From Candidatus Kryptonium thompsonii (lineage in GTDB: Bacteria; Bacteroidota; Ignavibacteria; Kryptoniales; Kryptoniaceae), in assembly GCA_001442925.1 (NCBI GenBank), contig LDXX01000011.1, positions 1 through 64,000 on the forward strand: DNA of 64,000 nucleotides. Direction: 5' to 3'. Numbering within the stretch: position 1 is the stretch's first letter; each line of letters begins with the position of its first letter. Positions 45,123-54,990 of this stretch are shown in pieces. A model generated the notes under the pieces. That model made no database searches, was not told the origin of the DNA, and saw only the letters and a program-made list of their open reading frames with translations. Made by a program: the position numbers and the translations under genes.

Positions 45123-46039
45123 TGCGATACCTTTACTTAATCATGCTTGCTTCTTTACTTTCAGCATGCACCACATCAAAGTTAACACTTACAAACGATG
45201 AAATAGTTTCAAAAATCAATCAAATCGGGAAAAAATACGGGGTAGGTAGACTTGGGGTTTCAGCAAAAAATTTCATCACTGGTGAAACAATTCAAATCAA
45301 CGCTGACTCCCTTTTCCCAACCGCAAGCGTGATAAAGGTGCCAATACTTGTAGAACTATTCTATAAGTTTGAAGAAGGAAAATTGAAAAAAGACACACTC
45401 ATTTCATTTGATGATTCGCTTAAATATGGTGGTTCGGGTGTTTTACAATACTTTTACGATGGAGCTAAGCTTAAGTTGATAGATGTCGCAGTTTTAATGA
45501 TAATTTTAAGTGATAACACCGCAACGAATCTTGTACTTGATTGCTTTGCCGACGAACACGACGCAAAACTTGAAGCCGTAAATAACAGGATGAAGGAACT
45601 TGGACTTAACAATACAAAAATTTTAAATAAGTTAATGTCCTTCAAAACCAAAAAGAAAACACCAGAAGCAATGAGATTCGGCGTTGGCTATACAACCCCA
45701 AACGATATGGTTAAACTCCTCGAACTTCTCGCAAATGGGAAAGTTATAAACCCCGAGATATCTGCTGAGATAATTAACATAATGAAAAACAATCAAGACT
45801 ATGAAATGATGAAAAGATATTTATCTGAAAATGTCACCGTCGCAAATAAATCTGGTTCAATTGATAAAATGAAAGCAGATATCGGGATTGTTTATGCGAA
45901 ATGTGTTACCTATGCTGTTGCAATTTTTTGTGATGAGCTTTCTGAAGTTTCATACGCCGTTGACAATAAAGGACATCTCGCAGTCGCTGAAATCTCAAAA
46001 CTTATATTCGATTACTTCACAAAAGGAAATTGCAAATAA
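45122..46039 (+). CDS. Class A beta-lactamase-like serine hydrolase, lipoprotein
   Basis: I chose the ATG at 45122 rather than a TTG at 45071, because it starts a lipoprotein signal peptide ending at Cys16 (LLSAC). The 305-residue protein has the class A serine motifs: S69-V-I-K72 in TASVIKVP, SDN at 130-132 and KSG at 243-245. The omega-loop ExxLN motif that carries the deacylating glutamate is not evident; the region reads NNTKILNKLMSFK. It may therefore be a penicillin-binding or slow hydrolase rather than a resistance enzyme. The hybrid kinase gene follows 15 bases after the stop. Confidence 0.85.
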   Translation: MRYLYLIMLASLLSACTTSKLTLTNDEIVSKINQIGKKYGVGRLGVSAKNFITGETIQINADSLFPTASVIKVPILVELFYKFEEGKLKKDTLISFDDSLKYGGSGVLQYFYDGAKLKLIDVAVLMIILSDNTATNLVLDCFADEHDAKLEAVNNRMKELGLNNTKILNKLMSFKTKKKTPEAMRFGVGYTTPNDMVKLLELLANGKVINPEISAEIINIMKNNQDYEMMKRYLSENVTVANKSGSIDKMKADIGIVYAKCVTYAVAIFCDELSEVSYAVDNKGHLAVAEISKLIFDYFTKGNCK

Positions 46040-46054
46040 ACTATAAGACAAAAA

Positions 46055-49000
46055 ATGAAACCGCCGAACTCATCCAATAATTTAAGCAAGTATGAACAAA
46101 GTTTTGCTGATTTCGCCTGCGATTATTCAATTAAAGCGAGGGCGATCGCCTCAGTTTCACTCGCATTAACTTTTATAGCTTTAAACTTCATTTTCAAACT
46201 TTCACTTCCAATTCATATCTTCACAATTGCTGCTTTATTTCAATCTTTGATAAACCAACCATATCGTTTTCTGCGAAATCTGTTAAAATCGAGCGACAAA
46301 GTTCTGTTTATAACAAACATCATCGACATAATTGTTATTAGCATCGTTGTTTACTATGTAGGGGGATTATCTTTTACATTTGCAGGTTTTCTTTATTTAA
46401 TTGTCATAGTTTTTAATGGAATTTTTGGGGGAACGACAAGAGCGTTGGTACTGGCAATTCTAAGTTCACTTGCAGTTATATTTCTTTACATCTTTGAAAC
46501 ACTTGAAATCCTTTATCACCCTACACTTATCACATTTCAAATCTCGGAACTTCAAAAAGTTGTACTTTTAATATCTTATATAGCCATTTTCTTTATTTTC
46601 GCAGTTCTTGCTCATATACCTTCGCAAAGGTTAAAACATGAACTTGTAAAACAGCGCGAAATTACCGCACAACTCGAACAGGAACATTTTATAACTGAAA
46701 TGCTTTATGAGATTACAAACACAGTTATACGAGCCGAATCAATTGAAGAAGTTTATCAGCAAACATTAGATGGAATCACAAAAGCTTTAAATATAAACAA
46801 GGCATCCATTCTTTTATTTGACCCTGATGGTATTATGAGATTTAAGGCATGGGTTGGGCTATCGGAAAATTACAGGAAAGCAGTTGAAGGACATTCGCCA
46901 TGGAAACCGGATGATCCCAATCCACAACCAATCTTTATAAGCAATGTAGAGAAGGATAGAACTCTTAACGAGAACCTAAAAAAGATAATTTTAAATGAAG
47001 GAATTAGGTCGCTTGGATTCATACCACTTGTTTTCAAAGGTAAGCTTCTTGGAAAATTTATGATCTATTATGAGCAACCGCACGAATTCACGCAGAGGGA
47101 AATAACTTTAATTCTCGCAATAGCAATACAGATATCTCTCTCGATAGGAAGAAAATTAATTGAAATTGAACTTACAAACTGGAGGGACAAATTCGAGAAG
47201 ATAGTTCTTGCAATGAAAGAGGTCGTTTATGAATGGGATTTTGAGAATGACACGACAACTTGGGAGGGGGATCTCGAGGCTATCTTCGGTATAAAAAAAG
47301 AAGAGCTTAAAGAAAGAAAGTTTAGTTGGCAGGAATTTATTCACCCAGATGATGTTAATCTCATTATGCCAAAAATCAGCGATGCAATAAAAGGCACCGT
47401 TTCAACACTTGAGACGGAATACAGAATTAGAAGGAAAGATGGCAGTTCTATTTACTGCCTCGATTACGCTTATATAATTCGAGATGAAAACGGGAAAGCT
47501 ATCAAAACAATCGGAATAATTTTTGATATAACCACACTTAAAGAAACGGAACAAAAGCTTTTAAAGAGAGAGAAAGTTTTAAAAGTGATAAACTATGCAG
47601 CGGGCATTTTAATAAAAACGATTGACTGGGAAAAAGAGATAGGCAAACTTATTGAAGCCCTCGGGGAATCAGCAGAGGTAAATTCTGTTTATCTATTCAA
47701 AAATCAGGAAAGAAACGGAGAACTTACAACAGGTTTAGTTGCAAGGTGGTACTCCTCAAATTTAGAGAAACAGGTAGAGGATTCACAATTACAAAACATA
47801 TCATATAAGCTGAGTGGATTTGAAAGATGGCTTGATGTACTTGGAAGAAAAGAGGTTATACATGGATTTGTAAAAAACCTTCCCTTTAGAGAATATCTAT
47901 TTTTAAGCTTTCTTGGAGTTAAGTCAATCCTTGTGGTTCCAATTTTCGTTGGTGATAAATGGTGGGGCTTTATAAGCTTAAACGACTGCAGGATTGAAAG
48001 AAAATGGGATGAGGCAGAAATTAATGCTATAAAAACATTCGCAGATATACTTGGGCTTACAATTCAAAGAAGCGAAAACGAAAAAGCGCTCCGTGAATCA
48101 GAGCAAAGATATAGAAAATTGTTCGAGGATTCAAAGGACCCAATTTACATAAGCACACCCGAAGGAAAGCTCGTAGATGTAAACCCAGCGTTTGTTGAAC
48201 TTTTTGGATACTCATCAAAGGAGGAAATTTTAAAAGTTGATATACCAACAGAACTATACGAAAATCCAGAAGATAGAAAGAAAAATCTTGAAGCGATTGA
48301 AACACAAGGATATATAAAAGATTACGAACTTCATCTTAAGACAAAAGATGGCCGTAAACTTATAGTTTACGACACATCAACACCAATTTATGATGACAAG
48401 GGAAATATAATTGCATATCAGGGGATATTGCGTGATGTAACAAAAATTAAAATGCTTGAACAACAACTACTTCAATCTCAGAAAATGGAGTCGCTTGGAA
48501 GATTAACCGCTGGGATTGCTCATGACATTAACAATGCTTTAACTGTTATACTTGGAAACACACAGCTTGCAAAGCGACTTCTCACCCAAGGGGATATTGA
48601 AAAAGTTAATGAAAAATTTACAGAGATTGAAAATACAATAAGAAGAACAGGTGAATTTACGAAAAAGCTCTTGATATTCAGCAGAGAACAACCAGCAGTA
48701 ATGAAAATAAGCGACCTGAATAGCATAGTAAATGATTTCACCAAAGTCATGCTAAAAGCTCTTCGTGAAAACATTAAAATCGAACTCATACTTGCACCAA
48801 AACTTCCAAATGTTAAAGTTGACCCTGCGCTGATAAATCAACTTCTTTTAAACCTTATAATTAACGCTCAAGAGGCAATCTATGGCGAAGGAAGGATAAT
48901 AATTGAAACATACACAAGGTATATCGATCAAGAATATTGTGATTATCACCTCGAAGCAAAACCCGGCGAATATGTTGTTCTTTCAGTGTCTGATACTGGG

Positions 49001-49603
49001 ATTGGAATAAGCAAAGAGATACTGCCAAGGATCTTTGAACCATTTTTCACAACAAAAGAACATGGAACGGGGCTTGGACTTTCAATAGTCTATGGAATTG
49101 TGAAACAACATGGTGGATTTATAAATGTTTACAGTGAGGTAAATCAGGGAACAATCTTCAGAATTTACTTCCCCGCGGTTTATGAATACGAAGAAGAGCG
49201 AGAAGCTAAAGAAGAAGCGAAACCTGAAATAAAGGGTGGCACCGAGACAATCCTTATAGCAGAAGATGAGGAAAAACTAAGAACAACCGTGATAGACATG
49301 TTACAAAGCCTTGGTTATAAGGTTTACTCAGCGAGCAATGGGCTTGAAGCAATTGAGATATTCAAAGAAAAAGCCAACGAAATTGATCTTGTCTTTCTTG
49401 ATATTGTCATGCCAGTTTTAGGTGGTTACGAAGCGATGAAAGAAATCGTAAAAATAAAACCATCGATTAAGGTAATCTTTGCAACTGGATACAGCTTAAA
49501 TGGGCTAAATTTAGAGTTTATTAAAGGTTTTGACCTGATTCAAAAACCATATTCCTACGAGACAATCGCTGTGAAAGTCAGAGAAGTTCTTGATAGAAAA
49601 TGA
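46055..49603 (+). CDS. Large hybrid sensor histidine kinase (TM, GAF, PAS, GAF, PAS, HisKA, HATPase, REC)
   Basis: The 1182-residue membrane protein has about six N-terminal hydrophobic segments (residues about 30-190) and a short coiled coil. Sensory domains follow: GAF about 215-370, PAS about 385-495 (DFENDTTTWEGDLEAIFG), GAF about 510-680, PAS about 685-810 (EGKLVDVNPAFVELFGYSS). The kinase core has phospho-acceptor His823 in AGIAHDINNALTVILG, N-box NLIINAQEA, G1 DTGIGI and G2 HGTGLGLSIVYG. A C-terminal receiver domain (about 1067-1182) has Asp1116 in FLDIVMP. This is a NtrB-type hybrid kinase whose output must pass through another protein. The stimulus is unknown. Its neighbours are a beta-lactamase-like gene and a mannosidase gene. 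Confidence 0.93.
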   Translation: MKPPNSSNNLSKYEQSFADFACDYSIKARAIASVSLALTFIALNFIFKLSLPIHIFTIAALFQSLINQPYRFLRNLLKSSDKVLFITNIIDIIVISIVVYYVGGLSFTFAGFLYLIVIVFNGIFGGTTRALVLAILSSLAVIFLYIFETLEILYHPTLITFQISELQKVVLLISYIAIFFIFAVLAHIPSQRLKHELVKQREITAQLEQEHFITEMLYEITNTVIRAESIEEVYQQTLDGITKALNINKASILLFDPDGIMRFKAWVGLSENYRKAVEGHSPWKPDDPNPQPIFISNVEKDRTLNENLKKIILNEGIRSLGFIPLVFKGKLLGKFMIYYEQPHEFTQREITLILAIAIQISLSIGRKLIEIELTNWRDKFEKIVLAMKEVVYEWDFENDTTTWEGDLEAIFGIKKEELKERKFSWQEFIHPDDVNLIMPKISDAIKGTVSTLETEYRIRRKDGSSIYCLDYAYIIRDENGKAIKTIGIIFDITTLKETEQKLLKREKVLKVINYAAGILIKTIDWEKEIGKLIEALGESAEVNSVYLFKNQERNGELTTGLVARWYSSNLEKQVEDSQLQNISYKLSGFERWLDVLGRKEVIHGFVKNLPFREYLFLSFLGVKSILVVPIFVGDKWWGFISLNDCRIERKWDEAEINAIKTFADILGLTIQRSENEKALRESEQRYRKLFEDSKDPIYISTPEGKLVDVNPAFVELFGYSSKEEILKVDIPTELYENPEDRKKNLEAIETQGYIKDYELHLKTKDGRKLIVYDTSTPIYDDKGNIIAYQGILRDVTKIKMLEQQLLQSQKMESLGRLTAGIAHDINNALTVILGNTQLAKRLLTQGDIEKVNEKFTEIENTIRRTGEFTKKLLIFSREQPAVMKISDLNSIVNDFTKVMLKALRENIKIELILAPKLPNVKVDPALINQLLLNLIINAQEAIYGEGRIIIETYTRYIDQEYCDYHLEAKPGEYVVLSVSDTGIGISKEILPRIFEPFFTTKEHGTGLGLSIVYGIVKQHGGFINVYSEVNQGTIFRIYFPAVYEYEEEREAKEEAKPEIKGGTETILIAEDEEKLRTTVIDMLQSLGYKVYSASNGLEAIEIFKEKANEIDLVFLDIVMPVLGGYEAMKEIVKIKPSIKVIFATGYSLNGLNLEFIKGFDLIQKPYSYETIAVKVREVLDRK

Positions 49604-49658
49604 ACCTGCCAAAGAAATCAACGGCTAAGTTAAATTAAAAAATAAAAAGTTAAGAGAA

Positions 49659-52600
49659 ATGCTAAAGGGACTAATTCCCATTATCTTTATTGGAATTGCA
49701 AATCTTGCACTCTCACAAAGAAAAACGGAAGTTGACACGGTAACATCGATCCTCGACTCATTAAGCACAATTTCAATCCGAACCTGGAAAGCCAGCCCTG
49801 ATATTAAATGTCTCACCGGTGAAAAAGCCGAAGAAGTATTTACCAAAATTAACTTTGACGATTCAAAATGGGAGACATTAAGAATAGGGCAACGGATTTA
49901 TGTTGATTCATGCTGGTTACGAACAAAGTTTACGCTACCTGAAAAAATGTTTGGGAAAGATGTAAGTGGAAGAATTATTTTCAAAGTCACTGTTGATGAT
50001 TTGGGCTATCTGTGGGTAAATGAAAAGTATATTGGCTACATCCAATGGAGTGCGGAGTTTGATTTAACAGATATAGTTAAACCAGGTCAGGAATTTTTAA
50101 TTGCAATTAAAGCGATCAATAGAGCAGGTCCCTTGAGAATTATAATGGCTGAGTTTGAAGTTGAAAGCTTAAAAGATTTTCTAAAGGAAATAAAAAATTT
50201 CTCACTTAGTTTAAAAGTTGGGCAAAAACTTTTAAGTTTTGATACCTACCAAGCAAATGATATGACCCGATACGATCCTGGCATAGATCGCTCAACGATT
50301 GATAAAAAAGAAAGAATAAAACTTAATTCTATTCTGCAAAGCGCAGTTAAAGAAATTGATTTAAATTCACTTACTTTGGGAGATGTTGAAAAGTTTAATA
50401 TCTCACTTGAAAAAACAAGAGCGAAGTTAAAACCAGTTAGCGAATTCGCTAAAAAATTTACGCTTGTTTTTGTGTCCAATGCTCACATAGACGCTGCATG
50501 GCTGTGGCGTTCAAAAGAAACCGTCGAGGTGTGTAAAAATACCTTTAACTCTGTGATCAACCTTATGAGAAAATATCCACATTTAACCTATACACAAAGT
50601 TCGGCGGTTTACTATGAGTGGATGCGAACGCTTTACCCTGAACTTTTCAATAATATCAAAGAACAAATAAAATTGGGAAGATGGGAAGTTGTCGGTGGAA
50701 CATGGATTGAGCCTGACTGCAATCTCCCAGGGGGTGAGTCATGGATGCATAACCTTTTGTATTCACAACGATATTTTAAAAAAGTTTTAGGTGTAAAACC
50801 CATTATCGGTTGGTTCCCCGACTCCTTCGGATATAACTGGAACTTGCCAACATTTCTCGCAAATGCAGATATAACTTATTTTATAACACAGAAATTAAAC
50901 TGGAATGAAAAGAATGTTTTTCCCTACCGATTTTTCTGGTGGGAAAGTTTGGACGGTTCAAGGGTTTTGACTTACTTCCCATTTAGTTATGTTAATACGA
51001 TTGAAAATCCATTCCGTCTTATCGATTGGCTAAGGCAGTTTGAGGCAAACACCGGGTTAAGGGAACTGCTTGTCCTTTTCGGGGTTGGCGACCATGGCGG
51101 TGGGCCAACGGAAGAAATGCTTAAAAGAATAGATGAACTTAAAAAACTTGACATTTTCCCAAATGTTAAATTTTCAACGGTTGAGGATTACCTTAAAACG
51201 ATAGATAAAGAAATCCTAAAAAAACTACCAGTATGGAAGGACGAACTTTACCTTGAATATCACCAAGGTACATATACAACGCAATCAGACATCAAAAAAT
51301 ATAATCGTAAACTTGAAATTGCATTATCAAACGCCGAAAAATTTTCAACAATTGCAACACTGTTTAATTCAAATTATGATAATGAACTTTTTGAGAAATA
51401 CTGGCTCAAATTTATATTTAATCAATTCCATGACATTCTGCCCGGTTCAAGCATAAGAGAAGTCTATTTTGATGCAAAAAAGGATTATGCGGAGATTGAG
51501 GAATTTACGAACTTTCAAATAAGAAAATCGCTTGACAAAATCGTTCAAAACATAAACACAGCTGAACTTAAAGAAGGAAACCCGCTTGTAGTTTTTAATC
51601 CAAGCTCTTGGCCAAGAACAGATCTTGTTGTAATTGAACTACAACCATTTGATAAAAATGAATATTCTATTTTCACTCTTTCCGGTGAAGAAATACCAAC
51701 TCAAATAATAACCGATGGAAATAAAGCAAAGCTTATCTTCATAGCTGAAAATGTTCCACCACTTGGCTACAGAACCTATATCATAAAAAATCAAAAACCA
51801 TCTGCGTTTAATAGCGAGATTAAAATTTCAAATAGAAGCATTGAAAATAAGTTCTTCAAAATTGAAATCGATACATCAACCGGATGGATAAAGGAAATTT
51901 TTGATAAAAGATTTAACAGGCAGATTTTAAATGGACATGGCAATAAACTACAACTTCTTGAAGATAAACCCACTGCATGGGATGCATGGAACATTGGTTT
52001 AACTGGGGTTGAGTTTGAGTCAAACTTTAAAAATTGTGAAGTGATTGAATCAGGACCAGTTTGTGCAGTCTTAAAACTTGAAAGGGAGTTTAGAAAACCA
52101 GATACGAGGTCATATCCACCCACTGAAACATTTCCAACAAGCTTTTTCACCCAGTATATAATTCTCTACGATAAAATCGAAAGGATAGACTTTACAACGG
52201 ACGTGGATTGGTGGGAAGAGAATGTAATGCTCAAAGTTGCATTTCCGCTTACGGTTAAAGATACATTTGCAACTTATGAAATTCCCTACGGGCATATTAA
52301 AAGGTCAACCCAATTAAAAAATTCGTGGGATAGTGCAAAAGTTGAAGTGCCTGCTTTGAGGTGGGCTGATTTATCAGAAAAAGATTACGGGGTTAGCTTA
52401 ATTAATGATTCAAAATATGGCTACGATTGTAAAGGCTCAACAATGCGTTTATCACTTCTGCGTTCACCGAAATGGCCAGATCCAACTGCCGACAGAGGTT
52501 TTCACAGAATTAAATATTCACTTTACCCACACAAAGGGACATGGAAAGAAGCAAAGACGCCAAATATCGCCTACGACTTCAACAATCCTCTCGTTCCAAT

Positions 52601-52901
52601 TTTAACCGATAAACACGCTGGAAATCTACCACTTGAAAATTACTCTTTTATTAAACTCTCACCTGAAAACTTGATTTTAACAGTTTTGAAAAAATCGGAA
52701 GATTCAAATTCATGGACAATTCAATTTTACGAATCCCAAGGCGAGGAAACCGAAGCACAACTTGTTTTACCCTTCATCCCCTCGAAAGTTTTCAAATCTA
52801 ATTTCCTTGAAGAAGATCGAGAAGAATTAAAATTCAATGGGGAAAGAATAACTCTTAAAGTTAAAGCAAACTCAATTACAACCCTAAAAATTTACAGATA
52901 A
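49659..52901 (+). CDS. Exported GH38-family alpha-mannosidase
   Basis: GH38 enzymes hydrolyse alpha-mannosides with a zinc-assisted retaining mechanism. The 1080-residue protein has a signal peptide (residues 1-19), an N-terminal beta region with galactose-binding-like character (about 60-165), the catalytic domain from about residue 265 (NAHIDAAWLW with His276 and Asp278 as zinc ligands; GGTWIEPDCNLPGGE; WFPDSFGYNW with Asp388 as the candidate nucleophile) and the long C-terminal beta domains. LVLFGVGDHGGGP and FNQFHDILPGSS are further GH38 hallmarks. It should process mannose-containing glycans in the periplasm or outside the cell. Confidence 0.95.
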   Translation: MLKGLIPIIFIGIANLALSQRKTEVDTVTSILDSLSTISIRTWKASPDIKCLTGEKAEEVFTKINFDDSKWETLRIGQRIYVDSCWLRTKFTLPEKMFGKDVSGRIIFKVTVDDLGYLWVNEKYIGYIQWSAEFDLTDIVKPGQEFLIAIKAINRAGPLRIIMAEFEVESLKDFLKEIKNFSLSLKVGQKLLSFDTYQANDMTRYDPGIDRSTIDKKERIKLNSILQSAVKEIDLNSLTLGDVEKFNISLEKTRAKLKPVSEFAKKFTLVFVSNAHIDAAWLWRSKETVEVCKNTFNSVINLMRKYPHLTYTQSSAVYYEWMRTLYPELFNNIKEQIKLGRWEVVGGTWIEPDCNLPGGESWMHNLLYSQRYFKKVLGVKPIIGWFPDSFGYNWNLPTFLANADITYFITQKLNWNEKNVFPYRFFWWESLDGSRVLTYFPFSYVNTIENPFRLIDWLRQFEANTGLRELLVLFGVGDHGGGPTEEMLKRIDELKKLDIFPNVKFSTVEDYLKTIDKEILKKLPVWKDELYLEYHQGTYTTQSDIKKYNRKLEIALSNAEKFSTIATLFNSNYDNELFEKYWLKFIFNQFHDILPGSSIREVYFDAKKDYAEIEEFTNFQIRKSLDKIVQNINTAELKEGNPLVVFNPSSWPRTDLVVIELQPFDKNEYSIFTLSGEEIPTQIITDGNKAKLIFIAENVPPLGYRTYIIKNQKPSAFNSEIKISNRSIENKFFKIEIDTSTGWIKEIFDKRFNRQILNGHGNKLQLLEDKPTAWDAWNIGLTGVEFESNFKNCEVIESGPVCAVLKLEREFRKPDTRSYPPTETFPTSFFTQYIILYDKIERIDFTTDVDWWEENVMLKVAFPLTVKDTFATYEIPYGHIKRSTQLKNSWDSAKVEVPALRWADLSEKDYGVSLINDSKYGYDCKGSTMRLSLLRSPKWPDPTADRGFHRIKYSLYPHKGTWKEAKTPNIAYDFNNPLVPILTDKHAGNLPLENYSFIKLSPENLILTVLKKSEDSNSWTIQFYESQGEETEAQLVLPFIPSKVFKSNFLEEDREELKFNGERITLKVKANSITTLKIYR

Positions 52902-52906
52902 ACAAA

Positions 52907-52930
52907 AAGGGCGTGGGAAACCACGCCCTT
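52907..52930 (-). terminator. Terminator between the mannosidase and FG-GAP genes
   Basis: A perfect 10-bp stem (AAGGGCGTGG with CCACGCCCTT) closes a four-base loop (GAAA on the plus strand). On the minus strand it is followed by TTTGTTTATC, making it a good terminator for the gene ending at 52940. The hairpin may also serve the plus-strand mannosidase gene. Confidence 0.85.
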
Positions 52931-52939
52931 AACCAAATC

Positions 52940-54814
52940 TTACTTGACTAACATCATTTTCCTCGTTTTCTCAAAATTACCAAACTTAAGCTTATACAAA
53001 TAAATCCCACTTGAAACTGGTTTCCCGTTTTTATCTTTCCCATCCCACGTCACCGTATGCTTACCTTTCGGGAATTCCTGTTCATCAATTAATCGGACGA
53101 CCTCACGACCAGTGACATCATAAATTATCAAGCTGATTTTCTTATCAACTGGCAGATAGAAAGATATATTTGTCGTAGGGTTAAACGGATTTGGATAATT
53201 CTGGTAAAGTTCATAATCATCTAGGGTTATAACTGTGATATCTCTAACCTTTACGCTTGTTGCAACATCAGATTCAATAACTCTAATTATTCTTCTATTG
53301 AATGTATTTACAGTTCTAACAACCGAATCAGTTACATATGCGTTTGTGTTCGGGTCAAAACGCATATATTTTATTGTTATGCTATCAGGAATACTTTGAT
53401 AGCAAAAGGCCAACTCACGCTTCATATTGTTATCAAGGTCAATTCCACCAGCAACTAAGCGAGGAACGAAAAATTGTTCATTTCTAAGAACTCGCTTTAC
53501 CTTAATCCCAAGAGAATCTATCACATAAAGGGTATCTCTTGGATTATGTGTTGGAGTTATAACATCCAGAGAATCTCCTGAATATAAAACTCTGATTGAA
53601 TAGCTACTTGAATCTAAAATATTGCCACCATTGTAAGTTATTTCAATTATATCAAACCCAGTTATACCGGCAACATACAAATTGGGTTTATTATCCCCAT
53701 CTTGATTTCCAGCGAAAACAGAAAACACAGTACTCCCACCTGATACATGCTGGAATAGTTTAACAACTTTTGTCGAATCCACTTCAAGCACATTATCCCC
53801 AGGGCTATAGTTAACAATATATAATTCATCTGCTGGATACCTAACAAGGAAAACTTCATCGTTTCCATCTTTATCAATATCTGCTACAGCAGCTCCAAGT
53901 AAGCTAACACCGTCAAGACCAGGAGATGCTTGATAAAAGCGTTTCGGTGAGCTTGTATCCGCAAGAACATAAGTATCAGGGCTTGGAACCTTAACTATGA
54001 AAACATTTTGATAGTTATATGAATTAAAAACAATCTCCTTTTTCCCATCGCCATCAAGATCTGCCACAGCAAAAGTCCAAGGACTACCGCTACCATAACC
54101 AGCCCTGGGACTGATATAAAACTCAGTTTTTAAGGTAGCAAATGGATCATTAACCTCAGTGCCATCAAGGGAATAAATTATATAGACATCTTCTCTAGTA
54201 GTGTTGGCATCATCTTTAGCTACAATTAATTCCTGTTTATTATCCCCATCAACATCATAAGCCGCAAGTGCTTGAACTGTAAATCTAGCAAATGAATCTG
54301 GCGGGGCGTAATAAAGAGATGCATAGAAAAATTGTTCCTTCGTTGGATCTCCATATTTATTTTCTCCCACATTACCATTCCATTCATAAACATATATCCC
54401 CCTTATAGGTATTTCCGATGCATCAACATTACCTATTGCAAAAGTTATTTCAGGAAGCCCATTGCCATCTAAATCTGTGATAACAACATCTCTTGGCGTT
54501 GAATTACGACCAACCCTTGCAGCTCCGATTGGCGGGGATGACCACACAAGTTCAAGTGTATCCTTTCCAACATACTCAAACAGATGAACTCTGGAGTAAT
54601 AGTAATCAGTTGCTATCAGTTCTAATTTCCCATCTTTATCGGTATCAAATCCTGCCTTTATGGAGCGTACGTGTAAAGGTCCACCAGCAGCATACCATTT
54701 AGTCGTATCTTTAACAGGTGGAGCATAAGTAGCTTTCCAATGAAATCCTGTCTGTGATACGACAACTTCAGATAACAAGAACAAAATAGTAAGTAAAGAA
54801 ATTAACCTCTTCAT
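52940..54814 (-). CDS. Secreted FG-GAP-repeat protein with T9SS-type sorting domain, copy A
   Basis: A TTG start at 54829 is possible, but the ATG at 54814 has GGAGG upstream and starts the signal peptide (KRLISLLTILFLLSEVVVSQ), giving 624 residues. The body has repeated calcium-loop motifs: DTDKDGKLEL, DLDGNGLPEI, DVDGDNKQEL, DLDGDGKKEI, DIDKDGNDEV. The repeats suggest a beta-propeller. The last about 90 residues start YPNPFNPTT and contain DVTGREVVRL and SGIYLYKLKFG, the T9SS/FlgD-like sorting domain. It has a good promoter and its own terminator. Its neighbour at 54991 is a paralogue. Function is unknown. Confidence 0.87.
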   Translation of the reverse strand: MKRLISLLTILFLLSEVVVSQTGFHWKATYAPPVKDTTKWYAAGGPLHVRSIKAGFDTDKDGKLELIATDYYYSRVHLFEYVGKDTLELVWSSPPIGAARVGRNSTPRDVVITDLDGNGLPEITFAIGNVDASEIPIRGIYVYEWNGNVGENKYGDPTKEQFFYASLYYAPPDSFARFTVQALAAYDVDGDNKQELIVAKDDANTTREDVYIIYSLDGTEVNDPFATLKTEFYISPRAGYGSGSPWTFAVADLDGDGKKEIVFNSYNYQNVFIVKVPSPDTYVLADTSSPKRFYQASPGLDGVSLLGAAVADIDKDGNDEVFLVRYPADELYIVNYSPGDNVLEVDSTKVVKLFQHVSGGSTVFSVFAGNQDGDNKPNLYVAGITGFDIIEITYNGGNILDSSSYSIRVLYSGDSLDVITPTHNPRDTLYVIDSLGIKVKRVLRNEQFFVPRLVAGGIDLDNNMKRELAFCYQSIPDSITIKYMRFDPNTNAYVTDSVVRTVNTFNRRIIRVIESDVATSVKVRDITVITLDDYELYQNYPNPFNPTTNISFYLPVDKKISLIIYDVTGREVVRLIDEQEFPKGKHTVTWDGKDKNGKPVSSGIYLYKLKFGNFEKTRKMMLVK

Positions 54815-54859
54815 TTTTAACCTCCGCAAGTTTGTTTGTCAATAACCATCTTTGAACTT

Positions 54860-54888
54860 AATATAAGAAAGCATATATTGAATGTCAA
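54860..54888 (-). promoter_or_regulatory. Promoter for FG-GAP protein copy A
   Basis: On the minus strand, consensus TTGACA (54888-54883) and TATATT (54865-54860) are 17 bases apart. The leader is about 40 bases with GGAGG before the ATG at 54814. Confidence 0.78.
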
Positions 54889-54953
54889 CAAGAAAATTCA
54901 GAATTCCCCCATAATTAAAAATTTTTCATTTGAGCCAGTGAAAAAACAAAAAA

Positions 54954-54977
54954 GGGTGTGGCAATTCAACCACACCC
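54954..54977 (-). terminator. Intrinsic terminator after FG-GAP protein copy B
   Basis: An 8-bp stem (GGGTGTGG with CCACACCC, 8-base loop) is followed on the minus strand by TTTTTTGTTTTTTC. Confidence 0.9.
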
Positions 54978-54990
54978 CAGTTATCTTAAT

